From Phycisphaerae bacterium (GTDB lineage Bacteria > Planctomycetota > Phycisphaerae > Phycisphaerales > SM1A02): a stretch of 64,000 nucleotides of DNA. The stretch spans positions 30,790 to 94,789 of the forward strand of contig PAQL01000041.1 in assembly GCA_002709295.1 (NCBI GenBank), given 5' to 3'. The notes under the pieces are model-generated. The model made no database searches. It was not told the DNA's origin and saw nothing but the letters and a program-made list of their open reading frames with translations. Made by a program: the position numbers and the translations under genes. Shown here piece after piece: positions 1 through 8,081 of this stretch (position 1 is its first letter; every line of letters begins with the position of its first letter).

Positions 1-726
1 ATCCTTCCTGCGTTCCCGGTACTTCGCGACCAGATCCTTCGGACCCATCAGCGGAGTGTGGACGCTGTAGAACGACAGCACCGCGAGGAACGGGTCGTTC
101 CGGTTCTCCCTGATGAAGGTCGCGGTCTCCTTCGCCAGTCGATCCGGGAGGTGCTCCCCCTTCGGCCCGTCATCCAGCCTCGGGTTGCCGTAGGGTGAGA
201 AGTACTTGTCTCCTCCGTAGGGACCGCCGCGAGTCCAGCCTCCACGATTGATCTGGAAGCCCTGGTCCTCGGGCCAGAATCCCTCCGGACCGAGATGCCA
301 CTTGCCCGCGAAGAAGGTTCGATACCCCTCGGATCCGAGACGCTCCGCGATCGTCGTCTCCTCGAGCGGCAGCGCGCATTCATGATCAGCGGGCTTCAGG
401 GCTCCCGCCCGTCGGCCGCAGAAGTAGTCGGTGGTCCGAAGCCGGGCCGGGTGACGACCGGTCATCAGACTCGCACGGGTGGGACTGCACACCGGGGCGG
501 CGGCGTAGGCCCGTGTGAAACGCACCCCTCGATCGGCCAGCCGTTCGAGGCTGGGGGTCTCGTAGAAGGTGTCCGGATTGTTGGGCGAGATGTCCGCCCA
601 CCCCAGATCGTCGGCGACGATGATCACGACGTTCGGCGATCGCTCTTCCGCCGCCGCATGGATCGGAAGAACGGCCCCGATGCAGAGCATCAGAAGAGCC
701 GACCGGGCTTGAGGAGATGCCGACAT
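1..726 (-). CDS. Secreted sulfatase, family S1 type (5' part, runs off the window)
   Basis: About 242 residues of a sulfatase that hydrolyses sulfate esters; its 3' end lies beyond base 1. Residues 1-26 look like a signal peptide, so it probably acts in the periplasm or outside. NVVIIVADDLGW (32-43) supplies metal-binding Asp. CSPTR at 80-84 is the sulfatase signature whose Cys80 would be converted to formylglycine. GKWHLG follows at about 141-146. Such enzymes are abundant in marine planctomycetes that degrade sulfated polysaccharides. The exact substrate cannot be read from this fragment. The ATG at 726 is chosen because it gives a complete signal peptide. Confidence 0.88.
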   Translation of the reverse strand, partial: MSASPQARSALLMLCIGAVLPIHAAAEERSPNVVIIVADDLGWADISPNNPDTFYETPSLERLADRGVRFTRAYAAAPVCSPTRASLMTGRHPARLRTTDYFCGRRAGALKPADHECALPLEETTIAERLGSEGYRTFFAGKWHLGPEGFWPEDQGFQINRGGWTRGGPYGGDKYFSPYGNPRLDDGPKGEHLPDRLAKETATFIRENRNDPFLAVLSFYSVHTPLMGPKDLVAKYRERRKD

Positions 727-761
727 CCGCTCGACTCCAAGACGCCCCGGGCGGAGATGGA

Positions 762-801
762 CATCGCCCCCAACCATCCTTGAAGGTGGCCGGGGGCGAT
801 G
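762..801. other. Large inverted repeat between divergent genes
   Basis: A perfect 10-bp stem (762-771 with 792-801, CATCGCCCCC/GGGGGCGATG) encloses 20 bases. It lies in the spacer between the leftward sulfatase and the rightward polyketide operon, within the presumed 5' leader of the sulfatase. A second small palindrome, GTTCA-N4-TGAAC at 853-866, lies nearer the polyketide operon and could be an operator. No tail of T residues follows either, so termination is not the obvious role. Confidence 0.4.
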
Positions 802-1001
802 AGGGAAAAGGCGAACTGGTTGTCGGGTGTTCCGACACGTGAAATGTACCAAGTTCATTTCTGAACCTGGCAAGTCAATCCGGCAAGTTCACGGAAAATG
901 ACGGGCACCCTCAGCCGTCTGGCCCATAAGTTCTTTTATGGCAGCACTTTCCGTGGCCACGCCCGAAACCCCCGATGCCACTCTCGATCCCTCCGGGGGC
1001 C

Positions 1002-1017
1002 TACCATGGGCCCTGTG
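1002..1017 (+). promoter_or_regulatory. Leaderless-type promoter for the polyketide operon
   Basis: TACCAT (1002-1007) is followed by seven bases and a GTG at 1015. This matches the TANNNT-N6/7-start arrangement seen at nine other genes of the window. The ATG at 1006 overlaps the hexamer and so is unlikely to be the true start. No Shine-Dalgarno sequence is visible. Confidence 0.5.
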
Positions 1018-1725
1018 AGCCTTGCACGCCGATTTCTGCAGCCCGAACTCATGGACGACCCCGCCCTGCCTGCGGCCGACCATGACGCCGCTCTCGACGG
1101 GCTCGCCCGACTGAATGCCTGGTCGCTGGCCGATCTTCCCTTCCGGTCTGCGATCCAGCGGCTCCTTGCGGACCACGATCGCCCGATCACCATCCTCGAC
1201 CTGGCCGCCGGCAGCGGAGACCTCGTGATCCGGCTCGCTCGCAGCCTGCCCGGAGGCCTGGCTCGCATCCGCTGGCAGGTCGCCGACCTCAGCGAACACG
1301 CGCTGGAACGATGTCGACGCCGGGCCGAGGAGGCGGGTCTGGAGATCGAGACCCATCGAGTCGACGCGGTGAAGGACGAACTGCCTCCCACCGACATCGT
1401 GACCTGCAGTCTGTTCCTTCATCATCTCGAGAAGGAGGACGTGGTCTCGGTGCTCCGCCATCTGCATGCATCAGCCCGGCTGGGTGGCGTGGTCTGCGAT
1501 CTTCGCCGTTCGCGCACCGGACTCCTCCTCGCCTCCGCCGCCAGTCGAATCGCGACGCGATCCCACGTGGTCCACTTCGATGCGACGGCCTCGGTCCGCG
1601 CAGCCTTCACCATGAGGGAGCTCGAGCCGCTCGCCGCGGCCGCGGGCATCACCGACGCTCGAATCGAACCCGTCTTTCCGCAGCGCATGCGACTCGTCTG
1701 GCGGGCCGTGAGGATGAACCCGTGA
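1015..1725 (+). CDS. SAM-dependent class I methyltransferase of type III PKS cluster
   Basis: A 236-residue methyltransferase. Motif I reads ILDLAAGSGD near residues 60-70, the glycine-rich S-adenosylmethionine site of the Rossmann-like fold, and is followed by the usual acidic and hydrophobic motifs. Its stop overlaps the GTG of the next gene (GTGA), and that gene overlaps the type III polyketide synthase, so the three are translationally coupled. Families of this arrangement modify polyketide products, so the likely substrate is a phenolic or pyrone product of the synthase; that is inference. The start is placed at GTG 1015 because of the -10 hexamer; ATG 1006 would add only three residues. 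Confidence 0.82.
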   Translation: MSLARRFLQPELMDDPALPAADHDAALDGLARLNAWSLADLPFRSAIQRLLADHDRPITILDLAAGSGDLVIRLARSLPGGLARIRWQVADLSEHALERCRRRAEEAGLEIETHRVDAVKDELPPTDIVTCSLFLHHLEKEDVVSVLRHLHASARLGGVVCDLRRSRTGLLLASAASRIATRSHVVHFDATASVRAAFTMRELEPLAAAAGITDARIEPVFPQRMRLVWRAVRMNP

Positions 1726-2885
1726 ATCGCCGGAACCCCGGACATCCCGACGTGCTGGTGGTGGGCGGCGGCCCTGCGGGATCCGCCGCCGCCGCCGCCT
1801 GCAGCGAACTCGGCCACTCGGTGGAACTGCTCGACCGTGACCGCTTTCCGAGGGCCAAGGTCTGCGGCTGCTGTCTGGCCGACCGCGGAGTGGCGGGTCT
1901 GCTCAGATTCGGGCTCGAAGAGCTGGTCGCCGGGGGCGAGGCACTCCACTCGGTCCGGATCGGCTGCCGGGGGCGACAGGTCGACCTCCCGTTCCATGGC
2001 TCCGTGGTCCTCTCGCGGGAGACCCTCGACACCGCCCTCCTCGAGCATGCGGCGTCCACGGGAACCAGGATTCGCACGCGGGTCCGAGCCCGCGTCGGCC
2101 GGGACGGGACGGTCCATGCCACCGACCTCGACTCCGGGGAGACCTTCGAACGTCGTCCGCAGGTGGTCATCGTGGCCGACGGACTCGAAGGCAGGGCCCT
2201 CGAGGACCAACCCGCCTTCCGCTGGAGGGTCCGACCTCGAAGCCGGTTCGGGGCGGGACTCACCCTCGCGGCCGACGTCCGCACCGAAGGAGCGCCGCCT
2301 CCGGGACGTCTGACCATGCTCGCAGGTCGAGGCGGCTACCTCGGCATGGTGCGCCTTCCGGACGGACGACTCGACCTCGCCGCCGCCATCGATCACGACG
2401 CGGCCCGCCATGAGGGTGGCCCGTCCGGCATCGCCGCGCGACTTCTGAGGGAGGACGGTCGGGACGAGCTGTCCGAGATGGTGTCGGAGGCACGCTGGCG
2501 AGGAACGCCCCGGCTGAGTCGAAGTCGTCGGGTCGCCTGCGACAACATCGCCTGCGTCGGGGACGCGGCGGGATACGTCGAACCCTTCACCGGGGAGGGC
2601 ATGTCCTGGGCGATCGGTGGAGCCCACCGACTCGCCGGACTGGTCGATGCGGCGATCGTCGAAGGTCGATCCCTGGATTCCTGGCGCATGGTCCACCGGC
2701 GGGCCACCTGGTTCGATCGGCTTCGCTGCCGCAACATCGCCCTCGCCGCCCGGCATCCCGGGCCCGCTCATGCGCTGCTCCGGGGCATGGCCCGCCTCCC
2801 GATCCTCGGCTCCCGACTCGCGGATTCCGCCAGCGGTGTCGCGGGCGGTCATCGCAACACCCTTGCCATGGGAGTCAGGAGATGA
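1722..2885 (+). CDS. FAD-dependent oxidoreductase (geranylgeranyl reductase/monooxygenase-like)
   Basis: A 387-residue flavoprotein. VLVVGGGPAGSA near the N-terminus is the FAD Rossmann GxGxxG motif. CVGDAAGYVEPFTGEGMSWA in the C-terminal half is the GD motif that contacts the FAD ribityl chain and is typical of the geranylgeranyl reductase and aromatic hydroxylase group. GTG start at 1722 overlaps the stop of the methyltransferase, and the stop overlaps the ATG of the synthase. The context suggests it oxidises or reduces the polyketide or its acyl tail. Whether it is a hydroxylase or a reductase cannot be decided from the sequence. Confidence 0.85.
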   Translation: MNRRNPGHPDVLVVGGGPAGSAAAAACSELGHSVELLDRDRFPRAKVCGCCLADRGVAGLLRFGLEELVAGGEALHSVRIGCRGRQVDLPFHGSVVLSRETLDTALLEHAASTGTRIRTRVRARVGRDGTVHATDLDSGETFERRPQVVIVADGLEGRALEDQPAFRWRVRPRSRFGAGLTLAADVRTEGAPPPGRLTMLAGRGGYLGMVRLPDGRLDLAAAIDHDAARHEGGPSGIAARLLREDGRDELSEMVSEARWRGTPRLSRSRRVACDNIACVGDAAGYVEPFTGEGMSWAIGGAHRLAGLVDAAIVEGRSLDSWRMVHRRATWFDRLRCRNIALAARHPGPAHALLRGMARLPILGSRLADSASGVAGGHRNTLAMGVRR

Positions 2886-3982
2886 GCAGCAGGTCGGACG
2901 GCGCGCCGGTCATGGGGCCTGTGGGCACCGCGATTCCCGTAGGGCGTCTCGATCTCGAACGCTCCATCGAGATCGCGGACCTGCTCTCACCTCCCGAGGT
3001 TCCGCGTCCGATCCTGCGTCGTCTGCACGAGCGTTCGGGCATCGACACCCGTCACGTCTCGATCATCGAACCGGACGGTTCGATCCCGCTCTACGGCGTC
3101 GGCGCTCCGGGTCGACCATCGACGCCCCACCGACCGGGCACCGCCGAACGAATGCAGGTCTACGCTGGTGCGGCATCGGATCTCGCGGTCGAGGCCGCCG
3201 GCCGGGCCCTCGAGGCCTCCGTCACCCCGGTCGAGTCGATCACGCATCTGGTCACCGCCAGTTGCACGGGATTCGGCGCTCCGGGCGTCGACCTCGCGCT
3301 CGTCGAACGTCTCCGCCTCCCCGCATCGGTCCAGAGAACCAACGTCGGCTTCATGGGATGCCACGCCGCGATCAACGCACTCACCGTCGCCCGGGCACTG
3401 GCGGCGGCATCCCACGCCAATCGCGTGCTGGTGGTCTGCGTGGAGGTCTCGACCGTGCACTTCCATCACGATGTCCGCATGGACCGGCTGATCTCAAACA
3501 TCCTCTTCGCCGACGGTGCCGGAGCCACGGTGGTCGGAGGCCCCGGGAACGACCGGAGTCCGAACCGCATCGCGACCACGGCGAGTCGGCTCATTCCGGA
3601 CTCCAACCGCGCCATGGGCTGGGAGGTCGGGAACCACGGTTTCGAGATGACCCTCGCGGCCGAGGTCCCGGACCTGATCGCCGCCGCCCTCGGAGACTGG
3701 GTCGACGAGGTCCTCGATGCCCACGACCTTCGACGGGAGGACATCGGCGGCTGGGCCATCCATCCGGGAGGCCCGAGGGTGATCGATGCCGTCACCGGCG
3801 GGCTCGAGATCCCGCCCGATGCCGCCGTGGCCAGCCGGGAGATCCTGCGGACCCGCGGCAACATGAGCAGTGCCACCCTCCTGCACATCATCGAACGCTT
3901 CGAGCTCCAGAACGTGCCCCGCCCCTGGGTGGGCCTGGCCTTCGGTCCCGGTCTCGCCGGTGAGATGGTCCTGATCGATTGA
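2882..3982 (+). CDS. Type III polyketide synthase (chalcone/alkylpyrone synthase-like)
   Basis: A 366-residue homodimeric ketosynthase that condenses an acyl-CoA starter with malonyl-CoA units. The catalytic triad is visible: Cys128 in VTASCTGFG, His294 in HPGGP and Asn327 in TRGNMSS. GFMGC at 156-160 and the terminal GLAFGPGLAGE are further family motifs. Length is normal for the family. It is the last gene of the coupled trio with a methyltransferase and a FAD enzyme, an arrangement also reported for bacterial type III PKS clusters that make alkylresorcinols, alkylpyrones or quinones. The actual product is unknown. Confidence 0.93.
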   Translation: MSSRSDGAPVMGPVGTAIPVGRLDLERSIEIADLLSPPEVPRPILRRLHERSGIDTRHVSIIEPDGSIPLYGVGAPGRPSTPHRPGTAERMQVYAGAASDLAVEAAGRALEASVTPVESITHLVTASCTGFGAPGVDLALVERLRLPASVQRTNVGFMGCHAAINALTVARALAAASHANRVLVVCVEVSTVHFHHDVRMDRLISNILFADGAGATVVGGPGNDRSPNRIATTASRLIPDSNRAMGWEVGNHGFEMTLAAEVPDLIAAALGDWVDEVLDAHDLRREDIGGWAIHPGGPRVIDAVTGGLEIPPDAAVASREILRTRGNMSSATLLHIIERFELQNVPRPWVGLAFGPGLAGEMVLID

Positions 3983-4033
3983 GGTGATCGGCGACGGCCC
4001 GTTCGCGACCTCCGCCGGCCCCATCCTTCCCGG

Positions 4034-4049
4034 TATCGTCTTCCCCATG
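4034..4049 (+). promoter_or_regulatory. Leaderless-type promoter for the sugar ABC transporter
   Basis: TATCGT (4034-4039), seven bases, then ATG at 4047. No ribosome-binding site is visible. It supports the start at 4047 over the upstream ATG at 3984. Confidence 0.5.
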
Positions 4050-5534
4050 CTCGAGGTCGGCGACATCTCGAAGAGCTTCCCTGCCGTGAAGGCTCTCGAC
4101 GGCGTGAGCCTTCGCGTGGAGGCCGGCGAGGTCCACGGAGTGATCGGTGAGAACGGAGCGGGCAAGAGCACGCTCATGAAGATCCTCGCCGGCATCCAGC
4201 CGCCCGACGAGGGTTCGCTCTCCCTGGAGGGCGTCCCCTATCGCCCTCGACACGTCAACGACGCCAGCGAGGCCGGGGTGGTGATGATCCACCAGGAGCT
4301 CAACCTGGTCGACGACCTCTCGGTCGCCGAGAACATCATGCTGGGTCGCGAACCACGGCGGTTCGGGGTCCTGGACTTCGGGACGATGCGGAAGGAGTCG
4401 GCCCGGATCCTCGGCGAGATCGGCGCCACCATCGATCCTCGAACGCGGGTCGGAGATCTGCCCGTCGCCCAGCAGCAGCTGGTCGAGATCGCCAAGGCGC
4501 TCTCCCAGGAGACCCGTGTCCTGATCCTGGACGAGCCGACCGCGGTCCTCTCCGAACGCGAGACCACCCTGCTCTTCCGGTTGATCCGTCGCCTTCGTGA
4601 ACAGGGTGTGGCGATCGTCTACATCTCCCACCTGCTTCCGGAGATCCTCGAGCTCTGCGACCGGATCACGGTGCTTCGCGACGGCCGCGTGGTCGTCGAG
4701 ACGACACCCGCGGACTCCGACGCCGATCATCTGGCCTCGCTGATGGTGGGCAGGGACCTGGTCGACGTCTACCCCCCCCGGATGCCGATCGAGAGCGACA
4801 CGCGAAGACTGACGGTCTCCGGACTGACCGTGCCCGGACACGCGGTGGACGTCGATTTCGACATCGCGCCCGGCGAGATCGTCGGCCTCGCGGGCCTGGT
4901 GGGCAGCGGACGCACCGAGGTCGCGGAAGCCATCGTCGGACTGAGACCGATCAGTGCGGGCGAGGTCCGCCTCGACGACGAGCCGGTCCGATTCCGGTCG
5001 ACGCGGGACGCACTCCATCGAGGCGTCGCCTACGTGAGCGAGGACCGGAAGGGACGCGGCATCCTGGTGGATCTCTCCTGCATCCGGAACACCACCCTTC
5101 CCAACCTCGAGGCCTACGGCCGGCTGGTCCCCCATCGTCGGCGGGAACGTGCCGCGACCGAGGGGTGGATCGAACGCCTGGACATCCGCTGTCCGGATGC
5201 CCGAAGTCCGATCCGAACGCTGTCCGGTGGAAACCAGCAGAAGTTCGCGGTGGCGAGCCGACTCGATTCCGAACCCTCGGTGATCCTGCTCGACGAACCG
5301 ACCCGAGGCGTGGACGTCGGAGCCAAGCGAGAGCTCTATCACCTGATCGCCGGGCTCGCGGAGAAGGGACTTGCCTGCCTGATGATCTCCAGTGAACTGC
5401 CCGAACTCATCGGGCTCTGTCACCGCATCGTGGTGATGCGACAGGGCCGGACGGCGGGCGTGGTGGACGGCCCCACCGCGACCGAGGAATCGATCATGCG
5501 ACTGGCCGCCGGGGTGGAGGATCACGCGGCATGA
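4047..5534 (+). CDS. Sugar ABC transporter ATPase, duplicated domains (RbsA/MglA-like)
   Basis: A 495-residue ATPase with two ABC domains that powers uptake of a monosaccharide. Domain 1 has Walker A GENGAGKST at 34-42 and Walker B LILDEPTAVL. Domain 2 has a degenerate Walker A (GLVGSGRTE), signature LSGGNQQKFAVAS and Walker B ILLDEPTRGVDVG. This asymmetric pair is characteristic of the carbohydrate CUT2 class (ribose, galactose, xylose). The stop overlaps the permease ATG (ATGA). The solute-binding gene lies about 1.5 kb downstream, beyond a convergent sulfatase. The substrate sugar is not determinable from sequence. Confidence 0.92.
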   Translation: MLEVGDISKSFPAVKALDGVSLRVEAGEVHGVIGENGAGKSTLMKILAGIQPPDEGSLSLEGVPYRPRHVNDASEAGVVMIHQELNLVDDLSVAENIMLGREPRRFGVLDFGTMRKESARILGEIGATIDPRTRVGDLPVAQQQLVEIAKALSQETRVLILDEPTAVLSERETTLLFRLIRRLREQGVAIVYISHLLPEILELCDRITVLRDGRVVVETTPADSDADHLASLMVGRDLVDVYPPRMPIESDTRRLTVSGLTVPGHAVDVDFDIAPGEIVGLAGLVGSGRTEVAEAIVGLRPISAGEVRLDDEPVRFRSTRDALHRGVAYVSEDRKGRGILVDLSCIRNTTLPNLEAYGRLVPHRRRERAATEGWIERLDIRCPDARSPIRTLSGGNQQKFAVASRLDSEPSVILLDEPTRGVDVGAKRELYHLIAGLAEKGLACLMISSELPELIGLCHRIVVMRQGRTAGVVDGPTATEESIMRLAAGVEDHAA

Positions 5535-6574
5535 GCGCCGGCACGAACACACAGGTCGGCGCCGCCCGCGGCTGGCGCCTCGCCCTCTCCGCCCTCGAAC
5601 GCTTCGGCGTGGTGATCGCGTTCGTCGCGCTCTTCGCCTACAACGCGATCACCCAGCCGGACACCTTCCTCAAGCCCGAGAACCTGAGGAATCTCCTCAA
5701 CCAGAACGCCGACATCGGGGTGATCGCGGTCGGGATGACCCTGGTCATCATCGCGGGAGGCATCGATCTCTCGGTGGGTGCGGTCATGGCCTTCGCGGCC
5801 GCGGTGGGCATGCTGACCATGAACGCCCTCTTCGAGGGCGGCGGCAACGAGACCTTCTCGGTGGTGGTGGGCCTTGCCACCGGCATCGGCCTCGGCGCCG
5901 CCTGCGGGCTGCTCAACGGCCTGCTGGTGACCATGGGCAGGATCCCCGCCTTCATCGTGACCCTCGCCGGCCTGATCGGCTTCCGCAGCGTGACCCTCGC
6001 GATCGCCGAAGGTGGCGAGATCCGGGCCGCCGACGGTCTCACCGCCCTCCAGTCCTTCGGCCGGGGCGGAATCGACATCCCCGGCGTGGTCGACTTCTAC
6101 AACCAGCCCGTCGTCTTCTACTGGAACATCCTGATCTTCTTCGCAGTCGTGATCACCGGCCAGCTGCTGCTGAGTCGAACCCGCATGGGTCGGCACTTCA
6201 TCGCGGTCGGTTCCAACGAGGTCGCGGCCCGCTACAGCGGCATCCCGGTGAACCGGGTGCGCACCTGGTCCTACGTGATCGTCGGAGCCTGCGCCGGCAT
6301 CGCCGCGCTCATGTCGATGACCCGGATGAACTCGGTCTCGAGTTCCGGCGTCGGGCACCTGGCGGAACTGGACGCGATCGCCGCGGTGGTGATCGGCGGC
6401 ACCGCGATGACCGGTGGCCGGGGCCGGGTCTGGGGAACGATGCTCGGGGTCCTGATCCTCATCATGATCAGCAACATGCTGACCCTCGCCGACGTCGAGG
6501 TCTACTGGCAGGGATTCGTGAAGGGCGTGATCATCATCCTCGCGGTGCTGATCCAGCGGGGCCGGGCGAACTGA
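5531..6574 (+). CDS. Sugar ABC transporter permease (RbsC-like, CUT2)
   Basis: A 347-residue, very hydrophobic inner-membrane protein with roughly nine or ten transmembrane segments. It belongs to the BPD_transp_2 family of ribose/xylose permeases; GMTLVIIAGGIDLSVGAVMA is a clear family motif. It would form the pore partner of the preceding ATPase, with which its start overlaps. It ends 27 bp before the convergent sulfatase, without a visible terminator in between. Confidence 0.92.
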   Translation: MSAGTNTQVGAARGWRLALSALERFGVVIAFVALFAYNAITQPDTFLKPENLRNLLNQNADIGVIAVGMTLVIIAGGIDLSVGAVMAFAAAVGMLTMNALFEGGGNETFSVVVGLATGIGLGAACGLLNGLLVTMGRIPAFIVTLAGLIGFRSVTLAIAEGGEIRAADGLTALQSFGRGGIDIPGVVDFYNQPVVFYWNILIFFAVVITGQLLLSRTRMGRHFIAVGSNEVAARYSGIPVNRVRTWSYVIVGACAGIAALMSMTRMNSVSSSGVGHLAELDAIAAVVIGGTAMTGGRGRVWGTMLGVLILIMISNMLTLADVEVYWQGFVKGVIIILAVLIQRGRAN

Positions 6575-6601
6575 ACCCCGTCCACTGCAGGTGATTCGAC
6601 A

Positions 6602-7978
6602 TCAGGGTCCGGGTTCCGGTCGAACCACGATCGCGGGATCCCAGAGCGGCTCGGGCACCTCGAGCACCGGTCTGGCCCCCGAGGTGATCACGGCATCCAG
6701 ATCGGCGGCCTCCCGGCGAAGCCTCTCGACCACTTCGAGATGCTCCTTCGCCAGGTTCCACTTCTCCGCGACGTCCACCTCGAGATCGTGCAGCGATCCC
6801 GACTCCAGCATCAGCTTCCACCGTCCCTGACGGATGCCGGCCAGCCTGCCGTGAGCGGTGTAGTAGAGGAAGGCCTCGGTCGGGGAGGTGGCATCCCTCT
6901 CGCCTCCGAGCAAGGCAGTGATGTCGTGTCCGTCGATCGTGCGTTCCGAGTCGAGCTCCACCCCGGTCCAGGCCCCGATGGTGGGCAGCAGGTCCATGGA
7001 CGTCGCGACCTCCCGGACCACGAGCCCCGCGGGAATCCCCTCTGGATGCCGGATCAGACACGGAACCCGTTGTCCCCCCTCCTTGTTGCCCCCCTTGCCT
7101 CCGGCGAGCGGCCCCGCCGAACCGCCGTCCTGCTTGTAGGGCAGCCATGGGCCGTTGTCGGTCGCGAAGATCACGATGGTGTCATCGAGGATGCCGTGGC
7201 GTTCGAGGGCCGCGAGGATCTCCCCCATGCTCCAGTCGATCTCCTCGATCACGTCGCCGTAGAGACCTCGCCGACTGGTGCCCTCGAAGTCCTCGGAGGC
7301 GTAGAGCGGAATGTGAGGCATCGCATGCGGGACGTAGGCGAAGAACGGCCGATGGGCGTTGGCCTCTATGAAGTCGACCGTGGCCTCGGTGCACCGTCGG
7401 GTGAGCAGTCGCTGGTCGGGTTCCCACTCGACGATCTCCTTGTCGTGGAGGAACGGCAGGCTGTGTGTGTACTTGTTGCCCTCGGGTCGATGGAACTGCG
7501 ACATGTCGTTGGAATACGGGATGCCGACGAAGACGTCGAAGCCCTGATCGGTGGGCAGGAGGCCGTCCCGATGACCCAGGTGCCACTTGCCGAAACAACC
7601 CGTCGCGTAGCCCTTCCGAGAGAGGACATCCGCGATGGTGTCCTCGTCGGGATGAAGTCCGTGGGCGTAGGTCGGAAAGATGACGTGTTCGTGCATGCCG
7701 ACCCGCTTGGGGTAGCAACCGGTCAGGAGCGCCGCACGAGAGGGTGAACAGACGGGCGAGGGGACGTAGAACTGGGTCAGCCGGGCTCCCTCGGCCGCCA
7801 GCCGGTCGATGTTGGGGGTCCGGATCGTCGGATGCCCGTAGCAGCCCAGGTCCCCGTAGCCCTGATCGTCGGTGAACATGATCACGACGTTGGGAGGCCG
7901 GCCCGGCGATTCGACCGGCGGCTCCATCGGGACCGGAGCGAGGGACACGGCGAGGATGGCGGCAAAGGCGGGATTCAT
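6602..7978 (-). CDS. Secreted sulfatase, family S1 type
   Basis: A 458-residue sulfatase with a short N-terminal hydrophobic stretch (about 1-18) consistent with export. FTDDQGYGD at 35-43 provides metal-binding Asp, and CSPSR at 77-81 is the signature whose Cys77 would become formylglycine. GKWHLG and GIPYSNDM follow, as in arylsulfatase and mucin-desulfating relatives. It is transcribed against the sugar importer and sits between its permease and binding-protein genes, which suggests joint use of a sulfated glycan: desulfation outside, then sugar import. That link is inference. It needs a formylglycine-generating enzyme encoded elsewhere. Confidence 0.92.
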   Translation of the reverse strand: MNPAFAAILAVSLAPVPMEPPVESPGRPPNVVIMFTDDQGYGDLGCYGHPTIRTPNIDRLAAEGARLTQFYVPSPVCSPSRAALLTGCYPKRVGMHEHVIFPTYAHGLHPDEDTIADVLSRKGYATGCFGKWHLGHRDGLLPTDQGFDVFVGIPYSNDMSQFHRPEGNKYTHSLPFLHDKEIVEWEPDQRLLTRRCTEATVDFIEANAHRPFFAYVPHAMPHIPLYASEDFEGTSRRGLYGDVIEEIDWSMGEILAALERHGILDDTIVIFATDNGPWLPYKQDGGSAGPLAGGKGGNKEGGQRVPCLIRHPEGIPAGLVVREVATSMDLLPTIGAWTGVELDSERTIDGHDITALLGGERDATSPTEAFLYYTAHGRLAGIRQGRWKLMLESGSLHDLEVDVAEKWNLAKEHLEVVERLRREAADLDAVITSGARPVLEVPEPLWDPAIVVRPEPGP

Positions 7979-7990
7979 GCCTTCACGCTA
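7976..7990 (-). promoter_or_regulatory. Leaderless-type promoter for the second sulfatase
   Basis: On the minus strand TAGCGT (7990-7985) is followed by six bases and ATG at 7978. The six bases include a GAAGG that might act as a weak ribosome-binding site, so leaderless initiation is less certain here. Confidence 0.4.
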
Positions 7991-8014
7991 GCACGGCCGG
8001 AGGCTGGAAATCGG

Positions 8015-8020
8015 TAGCAT
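8015..8020 (+). promoter_or_regulatory. Possible -10 element for the sugar-binding protein
   Basis: TAGCAT at 8015-8020 fits the TANNNT pattern but lies 61 bases before the ATG at 8082, which has its own ribosome-binding site. It would give a transcript with a leader of about 55 bases and make the binding protein independently expressed from the ATPase and permease. Confidence 0.3.
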
Positions 8021-8081
8021 GCCCTTCCCGGCCCTCCGCCGGCCCCCATCAAGGAACCAGACCAGAGACAGGAGACCGTCG

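Noticed and set aside
1006..1014. ATG at 1006 as the start of the methyltransferase
   Set aside because: It overlaps the TACCAT hexamer that best explains initiation at GTG 1015. It remains possible and would add only three residues.
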